From NCBI GenBank assembly GCA_944384235.1, contig CALWSP010000022.1, forward strand, positions 1-64,000: 64,000 nucleotides of DNA. The letters run 5' to 3'. Position 1 is the stretch's first letter; every line of letters starts with the position of its first letter. Below are positions 6,501 through 15,887 of the stretch, piece by piece. The position numbers and the translations under genes were made by a program. A model generated the notes under the pieces. That model was not told where the DNA came from. It made no database searches and saw nothing but the letters and a program-made list of their open reading frames with translations. This DNA is from an uncultured Clostridia bacterium. Lineage in GTDB: Bacteria; Bacillota; Clostridia; Lachnospirales; CAG-274.

Positions 6501-7571
6501 ATGCTAGAAAAATTAGCTGATATTGAAAAGAGATTTTTAGACCTTTCGGACAAAATAAATGACCCCGAGGTTATAAGCAACAATAGTGAGTGGAGAAAGC
6601 TTATGAAAGAGCATAGCGACATTGCTCCTATTGTTGAAAAATATAGAGAATATAAAGAAACTGAGGACTCTGTTGAGCAAGCTAGAGAAATGCTTGATGA
6701 CGCTGATGAGGATATGCGTGCTTTAGCTAAAGAAGAATTTAACGAAGGCAGAAAAAGGCTTGAGGAGTTAAAAAGTGAATTAACTGTTTTAATGTTGCCA
6801 AAAGACCCTAACGACGACAAAAATGTTATTGTGGAAATTAGAGGTGGTGCTGGCGGTGACGAAGCAAACATTTTTGCTGGCGACTTATACAGAATGTATT
6901 CTAGATACGCAGAAAGACACCGCTGGAAGACAGAAATTTTAACTATGAACGAATGTGAGGCTGGTGGTTTTAGAGAAATTTCTTTCTTAATTAATGGAAA
7001 AGGTGCATATTCTAGGTTAAAGTATGAAAGTGGCGTGCATAGAGTTCAAAGAGTTCCTGCGACTGAATCTAGCGGAAGAATACACACTTCAACAGCGTCT
7101 GTTGCTGTGTTACCTGAGGTTGAAGAAGTAGATGTTAAGCTTGACCCAAACGATTACAAGTTTGATGTTTTTAGAGCTTCTGGTAACGGTGGACAGTGTG
7201 TAAACACAACTGACTCTGCAGTTAGACTTACTCACTTCCCAACGGGAATTGTTATTTCTTGTCAGGACGAAAAAAGCCAGATTAAAAACAAAGAAAAGGC
7301 TTTAAAAGTTCTTATGAGTAGGCTTTATGACCTTGAGCAAGAAAAACAGCACGCTGAAGTTGCAGCTGAAAGAAAGAGTCAAATTGGACGAGGCAACAGA
7401 AACGAGAGAATTAGAACTTACAATTACCCTCAAGGTAGGGTGACTGACCATAGAATTGGACTTACTTTACACAAGTTAGATTCTATTATAGATGGGGACC
7501 TTGATGAAATTATGGACGCTTTAATTACTACTGAACAAGCTGAAAAGTTAAAGGCTGGTACAGAGGATTAA
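6501..7571 (+). CDS. prfA: Peptide chain release factor 1
   Basis: 356 aa, the normal RF1 length; ATG 6501 follows GGAGGT. The GGQ peptidyl-tRNA hydrolysis motif is at 230-232 in '[17 protein letters not shown]' and the PAT tripeptide of the stop-codon recognition loop at 186-188 ('[17 protein letters not shown]'), which marks RF1 (UAA/UAG) rather than RF2. RF2 would carry SPF. The gene completes the yqhQ-prmC-prfA group and acts in the cytoplasm on the ribosome. Confidence 0.97.
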   Translation: MLEKLADIEKRFLDLSDKINDPEVISNNSEWRKLMKEHSDIAPIVEKYREYKETEDSVEQAREMLDDADEDMRALAKEEFNEGRKRLEELKSELTVLMLPKDPNDDKNVIVEIRGGAGGDEANIFAGDLYRMYSRYAERHRWKTEILTMNECEAGGFREISFLINGKGAYSRLKYESGVHRVQRVPATESSGRIHTSTASVAVLPEVEEVDVKLDPNDYKFDVFRASGNGGQCVNTTDSAVRLTHFPTGIVISCQDEKSQIKNKEKALKVLMSRLYDLEQEKQHAEVAAERKSQIGRGNRNERIRTYNYPQGRVTDHRIGLTLHKLDSIIDGDLDEIMDALITTEQAEKLKAGTED

Positions 7572-7603
7572 AAATAAATTTATCAAAAAAAGGAGAGGTA
7601 GAA

Positions 7604-10057
7604 ATGCATATCAACAAAGAGGAATTTAAGAAAAAGCTTTCTGATAATGTTAAAACATTGTCTAGAAAAACCATTGAAAGTGCTACTCAAGAACAGTTAT
7701 ATGAGGCTCTTGTTTTTACGATAAGAGATTATGTAACAGACAAGTGGATTAAAACTCACGAAACTTACGACAAAACTGGTTGCAAGATTGTCTGTTACCT
7801 TTCTATGGAGTTTTTAATGGGTCGTTTTTTAGGAAATGCTATATTAAATATGACTATGCTTAATGATGTTAAAGAAGTTTTAGGGGAACTTAACATTGAC
7901 TACAATATGCTTGAAGAAGTTGAAAGAGACCCAGGCCTTGGAAACGGCGGCTTAGGCAGACTTGCTGCTTGCTTTTTAGACTCTCTTTCTACTCTTGAGC
8001 TACCAGCTTATGGTTGTGGAATTAGATATCATTACGGCATTTTTGAGCAGAGAATTGAAAATGGTTATCAAGTTGAAGTTCCTGACAATTGGTTGAAAGA
8101 TGGCGATATGTGGGGTGTGAAGCGTCCAGAGTATTCTGCGGAAGTAAAATTTGGTGGAAATGTTAGGGCTGTTAAACAGGAAGATGGAAACTACAAGTTT
8201 GTTCAAGAAAACTATCATTCTGTTATTGCTATACCTTATGATTACCCTGTTGTTGGATATGACAACAATACAGTTAACACTTTAAGATTATGGGACGCTG
8301 AAGCTAAAAACAAGTTTGATTTAAAGAGCTTTAACGAGGGAAATTACAACAAGGCTGTGGAAGAAGAAAATTTAGCAAAAACTCTTACAGATGTTTTATA
8401 TCCTGCTGACGAGCATTATGCTGGAAAAGAATTGAGATTAAGACAGCAGTATTTCTTTGTTTCTGCTACATTACAAAGAGTTTTGGCTAAGTATGTTGAG
8501 AAATTTGGCGATGATTTATCTATGTTGCCAGAAAAATATGCTTTTCAATTAAACGATACTCACCCAAGTATTGCAGTTGCTGAGCTTATGAGATTATTGG
8601 TTGATGAATATAATATGCCTTGGGACAAAGCGTGGGATATTACAGTTAAATGTTGCGCATACACTAACCACACTATTATGTCTGAAGCCCTTGAAAAATG
8701 GCCTATTGAGCTTTTTTCAAGACTTCTTCCAAGAATATATATGATTGTTGAAGAAATTAACAAAAGATTTTGCGAAATGCTTATTAATAGGTATGGCAAT
8801 GACGCTGAGAAAATTAGAAAAATGGCTATTATTGCTGATGGACAAATTAGAATGGCTTGGCTTGCTATTGTTGGTAGCCATTCTGTAAATGGTGTTGCTT
8901 CATTACATACTGAAATATTAAAGCACCAAGAGTTAAAGGACTTTTATGAAATATATCCTGAAAGGTTTAACAACAAAACAAACGGAATTACTCAAAGAAG
9001 ATGGCTTGGCCACGCTAACCCTGAGCTTGCAAAGTTAATTAGCGAAAAAATTGGTGATGGTTTTTACAAGGATTTATCCCAGCTTGAGGGCCTTGTTAAA
9101 TATGTTGAGGACAAAGACTTTGTTAAGAGATATATGGAGATTAAAAAGGCTAACAAGGTTAATTTAGCTAATTATTTTAAGGCAACAATGGGAATTGAAA
9201 TTGACCCTAATTCAATATATGACATTCAAATTAAGAGATTGCACGAATATAAAAGACAGCTTTTAAATATTTTACATATTATGAGCCTTTATAACAAATT
9301 AAAGGCAAACCCTTCTCTTGATATTGTTCCTAGAACATTTATTTTTGGTGCTAAAGCTGCAGCTGGATATAAGAGGGCTAAGTTAATTATTAAGCTTATT
9401 AACTCAGTTGCTAAATTAGTTAACAACGACAAGTCTATTGAGGGCAAGATTAAGGTTATATTTGCTGAAAATTACAGAGTTAGCCTTGCTGAAAAGCTTA
9501 TTCCAGCAGCTGATATTTCTGAGCAAATTTCAACTGCATCTAAAGAGGCATCTGGAACTGGAAATATGAAATTTATGTTAAATGGTGCTATTACAATGGG
9601 TACTTTAGATGGCGCTAATGTTGAAATTAGACAGGAAGTTGGCGACGAAAATGTGTTTATTTTTGGTATGAATGCTGAAGAAGTTATTGAGCAATACAGC
9701 AAAAACGACTACAACCCTTGGGACATTTACAATATGAACTCTGATGTTAGAGGGGTTTTGAATATGTTAATTAACGGCACTCTTGACGAGGACACAGAGT
9801 TATTTAGAGAAATATATGAGTCTTTATTAAATGGTTACAATGGTGGCAGAGCTGATGAATATTTTGTTTTAAAAGATTTTGCTGCTTATGCTGAAGCTCA
9901 AAGCAAGGTTGATAGTGCTTACAGAGATAGAGAAAAGTGGGCTAAGATGGCTATTTTAAACACAGCTCATAGTGGTATGTTCTCATCTGACAGAACTATA
10001 CAAGAGTATGCTGACGAAATTTGGGACTTAAAACCAGTTCACATTGAAATGGATTAA
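7604..10057 (+). CDS. glgP: Glycogen/maltodextrin phosphorylase
   Basis: 817 aa, full length for the GT35 family, from ATG 7604 behind AGGAGAGG. The pyridoxal-phosphate signature EASGTGNMKFMLNG carries the Schiff-base lysine at residue 656. Other family blocks include 'DPGLGNGGLGRLAACFLDS', 'FQLNDTHPSIAVAELMR' and 'RIHEYKRQLLN'-like 'RLHEYKRQLLN'. The enzyme phosphorolyses alpha-1,4-glucan to glucose 1-phosphate. The following gene is phosphoglucose isomerase, so the two serve adjacent steps, although they have separate transcripts (terminator at 10064, promoter at 10128). No other glycogen genes are in the window. Confidence 0.97.
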   Translation: MHINKEEFKKKLSDNVKTLSRKTIESATQEQLYEALVFTIRDYVTDKWIKTHETYDKTGCKIVCYLSMEFLMGRFLGNAILNMTMLNDVKEVLGELNIDYNMLEEVERDPGLGNGGLGRLAACFLDSLSTLELPAYGCGIRYHYGIFEQRIENGYQVEVPDNWLKDGDMWGVKRPEYSAEVKFGGNVRAVKQEDGNYKFVQENYHSVIAIPYDYPVVGYDNNTVNTLRLWDAEAKNKFDLKSFNEGNYNKAVEEENLAKTLTDVLYPADEHYAGKELRLRQQYFFVSATLQRVLAKYVEKFGDDLSMLPEKYAFQLNDTHPSIAVAELMRLLVDEYNMPWDKAWDITVKCCAYTNHTIMSEALEKWPIELFSRLLPRIYMIVEEINKRFCEMLINRYGNDAEKIRKMAIIADGQIRMAWLAIVGSHSVNGVASLHTEILKHQELKDFYEIYPERFNNKTNGITQRRWLGHANPELAKLISEKIGDGFYKDLSQLEGLVKYVEDKDFVKRYMEIKKANKVNLANYFKATMGIEIDPNSIYDIQIKRLHEYKRQLLNILHIMSLYNKLKANPSLDIVPRTFIFGAKAAAGYKRAKLIIKLINSVAKLVNNDKSIEGKIKVIFAENYRVSLAEKLIPAADISEQISTASKEASGTGNMKFMLNGAITMGTLDGANVEIRQEVGDENVFIFGMNAEEVIEQYSKNDYNPWDIYNMNSDVRGVLNMLINGTLDEDTELFREIYESLLNGYNGGRADEYFVLKDFAAYAEAQSKVDSAYRDREKWAKMAILNTAHSGMFSSDRTIQEYADEIWDLKPVHIEMD

Positions 10058-10063
10058 TTTTAT

Positions 10064-10092
10064 AAAAGGCGACTTAAAGTCGTCTTTTATTT
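10064..10092 (+). terminator. Terminator after glgP
   Basis: AAAAGGCGACTT (10064-10075) pairs with AAGTCGTCTTTT (10077-10088), with one G-U pair, followed by ATTTTTATT. Confidence 0.8.
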
Positions 10093-10127
10093 TTATTAAA
10101 ATTTTTATGGAAAGAAATAGAAATATG

Positions 10128-10136
10128 TGGTATAAT
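10128..10136 (+). promoter_or_regulatory. Extended -10 promoter for pgi
   Basis: TGGTATAAT (10128-10136) is a perfect extended -10 box 33 bases before the ATG. The -35 position (10108-10113, TGGAAA) is weak, which the extended -10 can compensate. Confidence 0.65.
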
Positions 10137-10168
10137 ATAAACATAATTATTATATAGGAGGTATTGAA

Positions 10169-11512
10169 ATGGGTATCACTCTAAAATTAAATGGTGTTGA
10201 AAATTTTATAAGAGCAGACGAATTAAAAAAGATTGAGCCTTTTGTTAAGACTGCATCTAATATTTTAAGTTCTGGCACAGGTGCAGGAAACGACTTTATT
10301 GGCTGGGTTAATTTACCTTTTGATTATGATAAAGACGAGTTTGAGAGAATTAAAAATGCTGCTAAAAAAATTCAAAAAGACAGTGAAGTTTTAGTTGTTA
10401 TTGGAATTGGTGGCTCTTATTTAGGTGGCAGAGCAGCTTTAGACTTTATTAAAGGTATGAACTACAACAGCAAAAAGCACCCAGGTTACCCTGACATTTA
10501 TTTTGTTGGAAACAACATTAGCTCTGATTACATAGGTGACATTATTGAAATGATTGGAGATAGAGATTTTTCTATTAATGTTATTTCAAAATCTGGCACT
10601 ACTACTGAACCTGCTATTGCTTTTAGAATTTTTAAAAAGTTGATTGAAGAAAAGTATGGAAAAGAAGAAGCTAAAAACAGAATTTTTGCAACAACTGACA
10701 AGGCTAGGGGGGCTTTAAAGTCATTAGCAGACAAAGAGGGATACGAAACATTTGTTATTACTGACGACATTGGTGGAAGATTTTCTGTTTTAACTCCTGT
10801 TGGTTTGCTTCTTATGGCTGCTTCTGGTATTGATATTGAGAAGGTTATGGAAGGTGCTAGAGATGCTGCCAAAAAGTATGACAACGACGTTTTAGAAGAC
10901 AACGATTGCCTTAAATACGCTGCTATTAGAAACATTCTATACAGAAAGGGCAAAGGGATTGAAATTTTAGCTAATTATGAGCCATCTTTAACTATGTTTG
11001 GCGAGTGGTTTAAACAGCTTTATGCTGAATCTGAGGGTAAAGACCAAAAAGGTATTTTTCCAGTTAGTGCTAATTTTTCAACAGATTTACATTCAATTGG
11101 TCAGTTTATTCAAGATGGTAGCAGAAATATTTTTGAAACTGTTCTTTGGGTTGAAAAAGCAAAAAATGATATTATTATTGAAAGCGACGAAGAAAATCTT
11201 GATGGATTAAATTTTGTTGCTAACAAGAGTATTCAATATGTTAATTCTAAGGCTTATGAAGGCACATATTTAGCTCATATTGATGGGGGCGTGCCAACAA
11301 TGGTTTTAGAAATTGAAAAAGCTGATGAATATAATTTTGGGCAAATTGTGTATTTCTTTGAAAAGGCTCTTGCTATTAGTGGATATATGTTGGGGGTTAA
11401 TCCTTTTGACCAACCTGGTGTTGAGGCTTATAAGAAGAATATGTTTGCTCTTTTAGGCAAGCCAGGATATGAAGATGAAAAGGATAACCTTGAAGCTAGG
11501 TTATATAAATAA
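10169..11512 (+). CDS. pgi: Glucose-6-phosphate isomerase
   Basis: 447 aa, the shorter Firmicutes form; ATG 10169 follows AGGAGGT. Conserved blocks: '[14 protein letters not shown]', '[16 protein letters not shown]' (sugar-phosphate binding SIS loop), '[15 protein letters not shown]' and '[14 protein letters not shown]' near the end. It interconverts glucose 6-phosphate and fructose 6-phosphate, linking glucan breakdown (glgP upstream) to glycolysis. It has its own promoter and terminator. Confidence 0.97.
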   Translation: MGITLKLNGVENFIRADELKKIEPFVKTASNILSSGTGAGNDFIGWVNLPFDYDKDEFERIKNAAKKIQKDSEVLVVIGIGGSYLGGRAALDFIKGMNYNSKKHPGYPDIYFVGNNISSDYIGDIIEMIGDRDFSINVISKSGTTTEPAIAFRIFKKLIEEKYGKEEAKNRIFATTDKARGALKSLADKEGYETFVITDDIGGRFSVLTPVGLLLMAASGIDIEKVMEGARDAAKKYDNDVLEDNDCLKYAAIRNILYRKGKGIEILANYEPSLTMFGEWFKQLYAESEGKDQKGIFPVSANFSTDLHSIGQFIQDGSRNIFETVLWVEKAKNDIIIESDEENLDGLNFVANKSIQYVNSKAYEGTYLAHIDGGVPTMVLEIEKADEYNFGQIVYFFEKALAISGYMLGVNPFDQPGVEAYKKNMFALLGKPGYEDEKDNLEARLYK

Positions 11513-11547
11513 AAGTATTAAATTAAAAATATGATATTAAAAAATAT

Positions 11548-11578
11548 AAAGCTGTATTAAAAAAATACAGCTTTTATT
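11548..11578 (+). terminator. Terminator after pgi
   Basis: AAAGCTGTATT (11548-11558) pairs with AATACAGCTTT (11564-11574) around AAAAA, then TATT. Clear stem, modest U-tract. Confidence 0.8.
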
Positions 11579-11636
11579 AATTCTTTTAAATTTTCCTTAA
11601 AAGAACTGAAAATATTATAAAAAAGATTATATATGG

Positions 11637-11665
11637 TTGACACTTTTTAAATTAAAGTGTAAAAT
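11637..11665 (+). promoter_or_regulatory. Promoter of the type IV pilus operon with spacer palindrome
   Basis: TTGACA (11637-11642), 17 bases, TAAAAT (11660-11665). ACACTTT (11640-11646) and AAAGTGT (11654-11660) form an inverted repeat spanning the spacer, a plausible operator. The leader to the first gene is about 80 bases. Confidence 0.75.
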
Positions 11666-11751
11666 AGATAAGAATAATGTTTTTAAATTTAATAACTAGT
11701 ATAGTTTAAAAAGAACTAAAAGTTAATTTTTACATATTAGAAGGGTTTAAG

Positions 11752-12516
11752 ATGATTTATTTAATTTTATTTTGGATATGTGTTTTTTTTATTGGTGCTT
11801 CTATTTTCTCTTTTATTAATGCTGCTGCATTTAGAATTGAAAAAGGGGAAAATATTGCAAAGGGTAGAAGTCACTGTGATTATTGCAACAAAAAGCTAAA
11901 ACCCTGGGAATTGATTCCTATTTTTTCATATATAATGATTAAGGCTAGATGCACTGAATGTGGTGCTAAAATTGGTATAAATCATTTTATAACAGAATTA
12001 ATTGGAGGTTTATTGCTTTTATTATGTTTTTACATATATTGGTTTGAGCCTTTTAAAATTATTACAGCTTTTTTATTTATATCTATTTTAGCGTGCATAT
12101 TTATTGTGGATATGAACACTATGACTATTCCAAACGGACTTGTTATGATTACTTTAGTTATAGCAATTATTTCTATATTTGCTTTTAAAGAAGTTGGTAT
12201 TATTGAAAGAATTATTGGCTTTTTTAATGTAAGTGTAGTTTTGTTATTAATTACTTTAATGATAAATGGTGCTTTTGGTGGCGGGGACATTAAATTAATG
12301 GCTGCAACAGGTGTTTTTCTTGGCTGGAAAATGAATTTTCTTGCTTTATTTATTGCAATAGTTCTTGGTGGGCTATATGGCATTTTAATTATTATTACTG
12401 GGAAAAGAAAGAATATGACTCATTTTGCTTTTGGGCCTTTTCTTGCAATTGGTTGTATTGTTTCTATGTTCTGGGGAAATGAAATTTTAAGCTGGTATTT
12501 AGGACAATTTTTGTAA
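11752..12516 (+). CDS. pilD: Type 4 prepilin peptidase / N-methyltransferase
   Basis: 254 aa, polytopic membrane protein; ATG 11752 follows AGAAGGG. The N-terminal domain has the zinc tetracysteine C42-x2-C45 ... C67-x2-C70. The two catalytic aspartates of this protease family are D120 (in 'IVDMNTMTIPN') and D179 (in 'FGGGDIKLMAATG'). It removes the leader peptide of prepilins and N-methylates the new first residue at the membrane. It heads the pilus operon, yet none of the genes that follow encodes a prepilin substrate. Confidence 0.95.
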   Translation: MIYLILFWICVFFIGASIFSFINAAAFRIEKGENIAKGRSHCDYCNKKLKPWELIPIFSYIMIKARCTECGAKIGINHFITELIGGLLLLLCFYIYWFEPFKIITAFLFISILACIFIVDMNTMTIPNGLVMITLVIAIISIFAFKEVGIIERIIGFFNVSVVLLLITLMINGAFGGGDIKLMAATGVFLGWKMNFLALFIAIVLGGLYGILIIITGKRKNMTHFAFGPFLAIGCIVSMFWGNEILSWYLGQFL

Positions 12517-12528
12517 AGGAGGAGAAAT

Positions 12529-13734
12529 ATGCCAGTATACAAATATACTGCTTTAAATAGCGAGGGCAAAAAGGTTTCTTCTTCTTTAGAAGTGCCTGCT
12601 GTTTCAGAGTTAAACAATTATTTAAAACAAAACAATCAAATTCTTGTTTCTTACAAAGAAGTGAGTAGTTACAAAAAAACAAGAAAGTTAAATTATAGGG
12701 ATTTATCGGAGTTTTGCAGGCAATTAGGAACTTTGCAGGCTTCTGGTGTATCCCTTGTTAGAGCGTTAAACATTATTTCTCACAATGAGTCTTTAAAGCC
12801 GTGGCAAAAAGAGATTTATGAGGGAATGATTGAATCAATTAAAAGAGGCAACTCTTTATCTACTTCTATGGAAGAAAGAGTTGGAGCTTTTCCTGAACTA
12901 CTTATTAATATGTTTAAATCTGCTGAAATGAGTGGTAACATTGAAAAGACATCAACTCAAATGTGTGAATATTACGAAAAACAGTTTATATTAAACAAAA
13001 AGATTTCAACTTCTATGGTTTATCCTATTATTTTGATTATTCTTATTGTTTTTGTTGTTATATTCTTAGTTTCGTTTGTTATTCCTCAATTGCAACCTGT
13101 TTTAGACACTTTAGAGGAAATGCCAGCTGTTACGGCTATATTATTATCTATAAGTGACGCTTTTATTAACCGTTGGTATATTATTTTAGGTTTTGCAATT
13201 GGCATTGTTGTTACGTTTTTGGGTTTACTAAAAGTTGACAAGTTTAGATATTTATTTGACAAAATGAAAGTTAAAATGCCTTATTTTGGGAGGTTAAACA
13301 AAACTATTTATACTGCAAGATTTTCTAGAACCATTGCCTCTTTATATGTTTCTGGTTTGCCTATTGTTAGTGCGTTAGCTGTTGGTAGCAGAACTATTGG
13401 AAACAAATATATTGAAAGCCAATTTCAAAATTTAATTTTACAAGTTAGAAGTGGTAGGTCTTTATCTGAATGTATAAAAGAAATTGATGGGTTTGTTAGC
13501 AAATTAGCTGACACAACATTAATTGGTGAAGAGACAGGTAATTTAGCTGATATGCTTGTTTCTACTGCCGATAGTTTAGAGTATGATGCTGATGTAGCTA
13601 TTACAAAAATGGTTACTAGTATTGAGCCTATTTTAATTATTGTTATGGCAATTGTTGTTGGTTTTGTTATGGTTGCTATATTGCTTCCAGTTTTCCAATC
13701 TTACTCAGCTGTTGGTGCTCAAAATGGTATTTAA
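12529..13734 (+). CDS. pilC: Type II secretion F / PilC family inner membrane platform protein
   Basis: 401 aa; ATG 12529 follows AAAGGAGGAG. Two T2SSF domains are visible: the first around residues 60-185 ('LSEFCRQLGTLQASGVSLVRAL') and the second around 265-385 ('TARFSRTIASLYVSGLPIVSAL'), each followed by a membrane helix, with a third helix near 205-230. PilC is the cytoplasmic-membrane platform on which PilB and PilT act to polymerise and depolymerise the pilus. It sits 12 bases after the peptidase gene. Confidence 0.95.
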   Translation: MPVYKYTALNSEGKKVSSSLEVPAVSELNNYLKQNNQILVSYKEVSSYKKTRKLNYRDLSEFCRQLGTLQASGVSLVRALNIISHNESLKPWQKEIYEGMIESIKRGNSLSTSMEERVGAFPELLINMFKSAEMSGNIEKTSTQMCEYYEKQFILNKKISTSMVYPIILIILIVFVVIFLVSFVIPQLQPVLDTLEEMPAVTAILLSISDAFINRWYIILGFAIGIVVTFLGLLKVDKFRYLFDKMKVKMPYFGRLNKTIYTARFSRTIASLYVSGLPIVSALAVGSRTIGNKYIESQFQNLILQVRSGRSLSECIKEIDGFVSKLADTTLIGEETGNLADMLVSTADSLEYDADVAITKMVTSIEPILIIVMAIVVGFVMVAILLPVFQSYSAVGAQNGI

Positions 13735-13752
13735 AAAAATATAAGGAGGACA

Positions 13753-15210
13753 ATGATGATTTCTGTATATATTGGTAATGATGAAATATATGCTATTGAT
13801 GCCTCTGTGAAGAAAAGTGGTATAGTTAGTGTTAATAGAGTTTATTCAATGAAGATTGATGTTGGCTCTATTATTAACGGTGTTATTGTTAATGAGGACG
13901 CCTTAAAGTTTGAGATTAGAAAGTTTTGGAAAGAAAACAGTTTACCTAAAAAAGATATTAATCTTGTTATTAACAGCAAGCAAATTTTAATGAAGAATAT
14001 GACTTTACCTAACATTAACCCTAAAAAATTAGGTAATTTAATTTCTATGGAATTTGCTGATTCTGAAAAAAGCAACCCTATATATGATTATATGGTTTTA
14101 AATGTAGATTCAAAGAAAAAGAAAATGGACACTATTGTTGTAGATGTTGAAATGGAATTTGTTGAAAAATACAAATCAATTTTTAACGACCTTGATATTA
14201 AAATATCAAGTTTTACAAGTGGACTTACAAACATTATTAAAATTTTTAACAATTCTAAAAATTCAAGTTTTGACGGAAACTGTTTAATACAAATTTTAGA
14301 TGGTAACAACCTTGTTAGCATAATTTTTTCAGATGGTGTTTACAGCTATTCTCAAAGTGTTAGAATTTTTAGCGAGCCAAACGACCCTGGTTTTGTTGGC
14401 GAGGTTGTTAACAACATTAGTTCTACTATGCAGTTTTATATGTCAACTAGCAAGGCAGATATTAGCAAGATATTTTTTGGTGGAATAAACAAAGGTATTT
14501 TTAGCGAATTAAAAAACGCTTTAACTCTATATAATGCAGAAGTTGACTTTATTCCTGAAATTGAAGAAGTGAACTTTAACAACAATGGAGATATGAGCCA
14601 ATATGCCTATGGTATTGGTACATTTATTAAAGGCAAGAAAGACATTAACCTTTTAAAATCTGTTGGAGAGGTTGAAAAGGGGAAAGAAATTGCTGGAATA
14701 ATTACAGTTAAAAACTTAGTTATTTTAGGTATTCTACTTATTGTTATGGTTATTTCTTCTGTGGCTTTAATTGTTAGAAATTTGATTTTAACAAAGAGCA
14801 TTGATGAAGTATCTAAGATTTTAAACAATGCCAACAACCAAGAGATGCTTGCTAAAATAAATGCAATTCAAAGTGATGCACAAGGTTTAGAAAACAAGAT
14901 TAATGACATAGAAAAAACTAAAAGTGCAATTTTAACATATCCAATTTACAATTCAAAGGTTAGAGATATTATATTAAGTTGCCAAGACAGTGTTACTAGT
15001 TTAAATATTATTAGTTTTGATGCTAAAAGTGGTATTATTAGGATAGAGGCTCGTTGTGTTGGAGCAAATTACACACATTCATTAGTTGACAAGTTAAATG
15101 CTACTGGAATATTTACAAATATTGAATATAACGGTTACAATTATGATACTTCAAGCAATGTATACAAGGTAAATGTAGATTGCACATTGAAAGAAAGTAT
15201 TGGGTTCTAA
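13753..15210 (+). CDS. PilM-PilN fusion protein of the type IV pilus
   Basis: 485 aa; ATG 13753 follows AAGGAGG (a second ATG follows at 13756). Residues 1-300 look like PilM, the actin-like cytoplasmic protein: 'ISVYIGNDEIYAID' start, 'NLVINSKQILMKNMTLP', and an 'IIFSDGVYSYSQSV' phosphate-loop-like strand. One membrane helix at about 318-343 is followed by a short coiled coil and a beta-rich domain like PilN. PilM and PilN are usually separate genes, with PilM binding the PilN N-terminal tail. A single chain would lock this contact. PilO follows, as expected for PilM-N-O order. Confidence 0.75.
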   Translation: MMISVYIGNDEIYAIDASVKKSGIVSVNRVYSMKIDVGSIINGVIVNEDALKFEIRKFWKENSLPKKDINLVINSKQILMKNMTLPNINPKKLGNLISMEFADSEKSNPIYDYMVLNVDSKKKKMDTIVVDVEMEFVEKYKSIFNDLDIKISSFTSGLTNIIKIFNNSKNSSFDGNCLIQILDGNNLVSIIFSDGVYSYSQSVRIFSEPNDPGFVGEVVNNISSTMQFYMSTSKADISKIFFGGINKGIFSELKNALTLYNAEVDFIPEIEEVNFNNNGDMSQYAYGIGTFIKGKKDINLLKSVGEVEKGKEIAGIITVKNLVILGILLIVMVISSVALIVRNLILTKSIDEVSKILNNANNQEMLAKINAIQSDAQGLENKINDIEKTKSAILTYPIYNSKVRDIILSCQDSVTSLNIISFDAKSGIIRIEARCVGANYTHSLVDKLNATGIFTNIEYNGYNYDTSSNVYKVNVDCTLKESIGF

Positions 15211-15241
15211 TTTTTAAATATTCTTTGGTAGGAGGAATTAT

Positions 15242-15871
15242 ATGAATATAAGTACTAGTGTTACAGAAAGAGATAAAAAACTATTATTTTTGATTTTAAT
15301 TGCTTTAATTGTTTTTATGCCATATTGGTTTATTATTAAGCCTGCTTTGGCTAATGGAAGTGAATTAAAAGCTGAGCTTGCAAACGCTAGGCAAGAAAAA
15401 GAACAAATGGAAATGGGGCTTGTTAGGTATTATGAATATTTAAGCAATTTTGAAACTAATAGTAAAAAGTATCAAGAAGCAACTGAAAAATTTGCTCCAT
15501 ATATGGAAAATAACCAAATAGATAAAATGGTTACTGACCTTGTTTTAAGTAGTGGTATGAGTATTAAAAACTTGCAAATTAGCAGGGGAAATGAACTAGT
15601 TGGAGTTGAGCCATATAAAAACAGTCAAATGGCTCAAGAAATGGCTGGCGAAGATGGAAGTGGTGAAGAAAATACAACTAACCCTGTTGTTTACAGCTGT
15701 TTAGTTACTATTTCAGTTGAGGGAACTATGGATAGTATGTATAATTTTATGAACAATGTGACAAGCCTAGCTCCAGCTATTGTGCCTAATTCATATAACC
15801 CTAGCATAGACAACAATGGCAATGTTTCTCTTACTACTACATTAACTGTTTATATGGTTGATAAAATTTAG
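15242..15871 (+). CDS. pilO: PilO-like type IV pilus alignment protein
   Basis: 209 aa; ATG 15242 behind GTAGGAGG. It has one N-terminal membrane helix (about 15-35), a coiled-coil stretch with Lys/Glu heptads (45-75), then a ferredoxin-like domain. Sequence identity to named PilO proteins is low; the call rests on this architecture and on its position after the PilM-PilN gene and before pilB. PilO pairs with PilN in the membrane to connect the PilM/PilB motor to the outer parts. The Gly/Glu-rich insertion at about 135-145 is unremarkable. Confidence 0.7.
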   Translation: MNISTSVTERDKKLLFLILIALIVFMPYWFIIKPALANGSELKAELANARQEKEQMEMGLVRYYEYLSNFETNSKKYQEATEKFAPYMENNQIDKMVTDLVLSSGMSIKNLQISRGNELVGVEPYKNSQMAQEMAGEDGSGEENTTNPVVYSCLVTISVEGTMDSMYNFMNNVTSLAPAIVPNSYNPSIDNNGNVSLTTTLTVYMVDKI

Positions 15872-15887
15872 GTTTGGAGGAAAGCTG

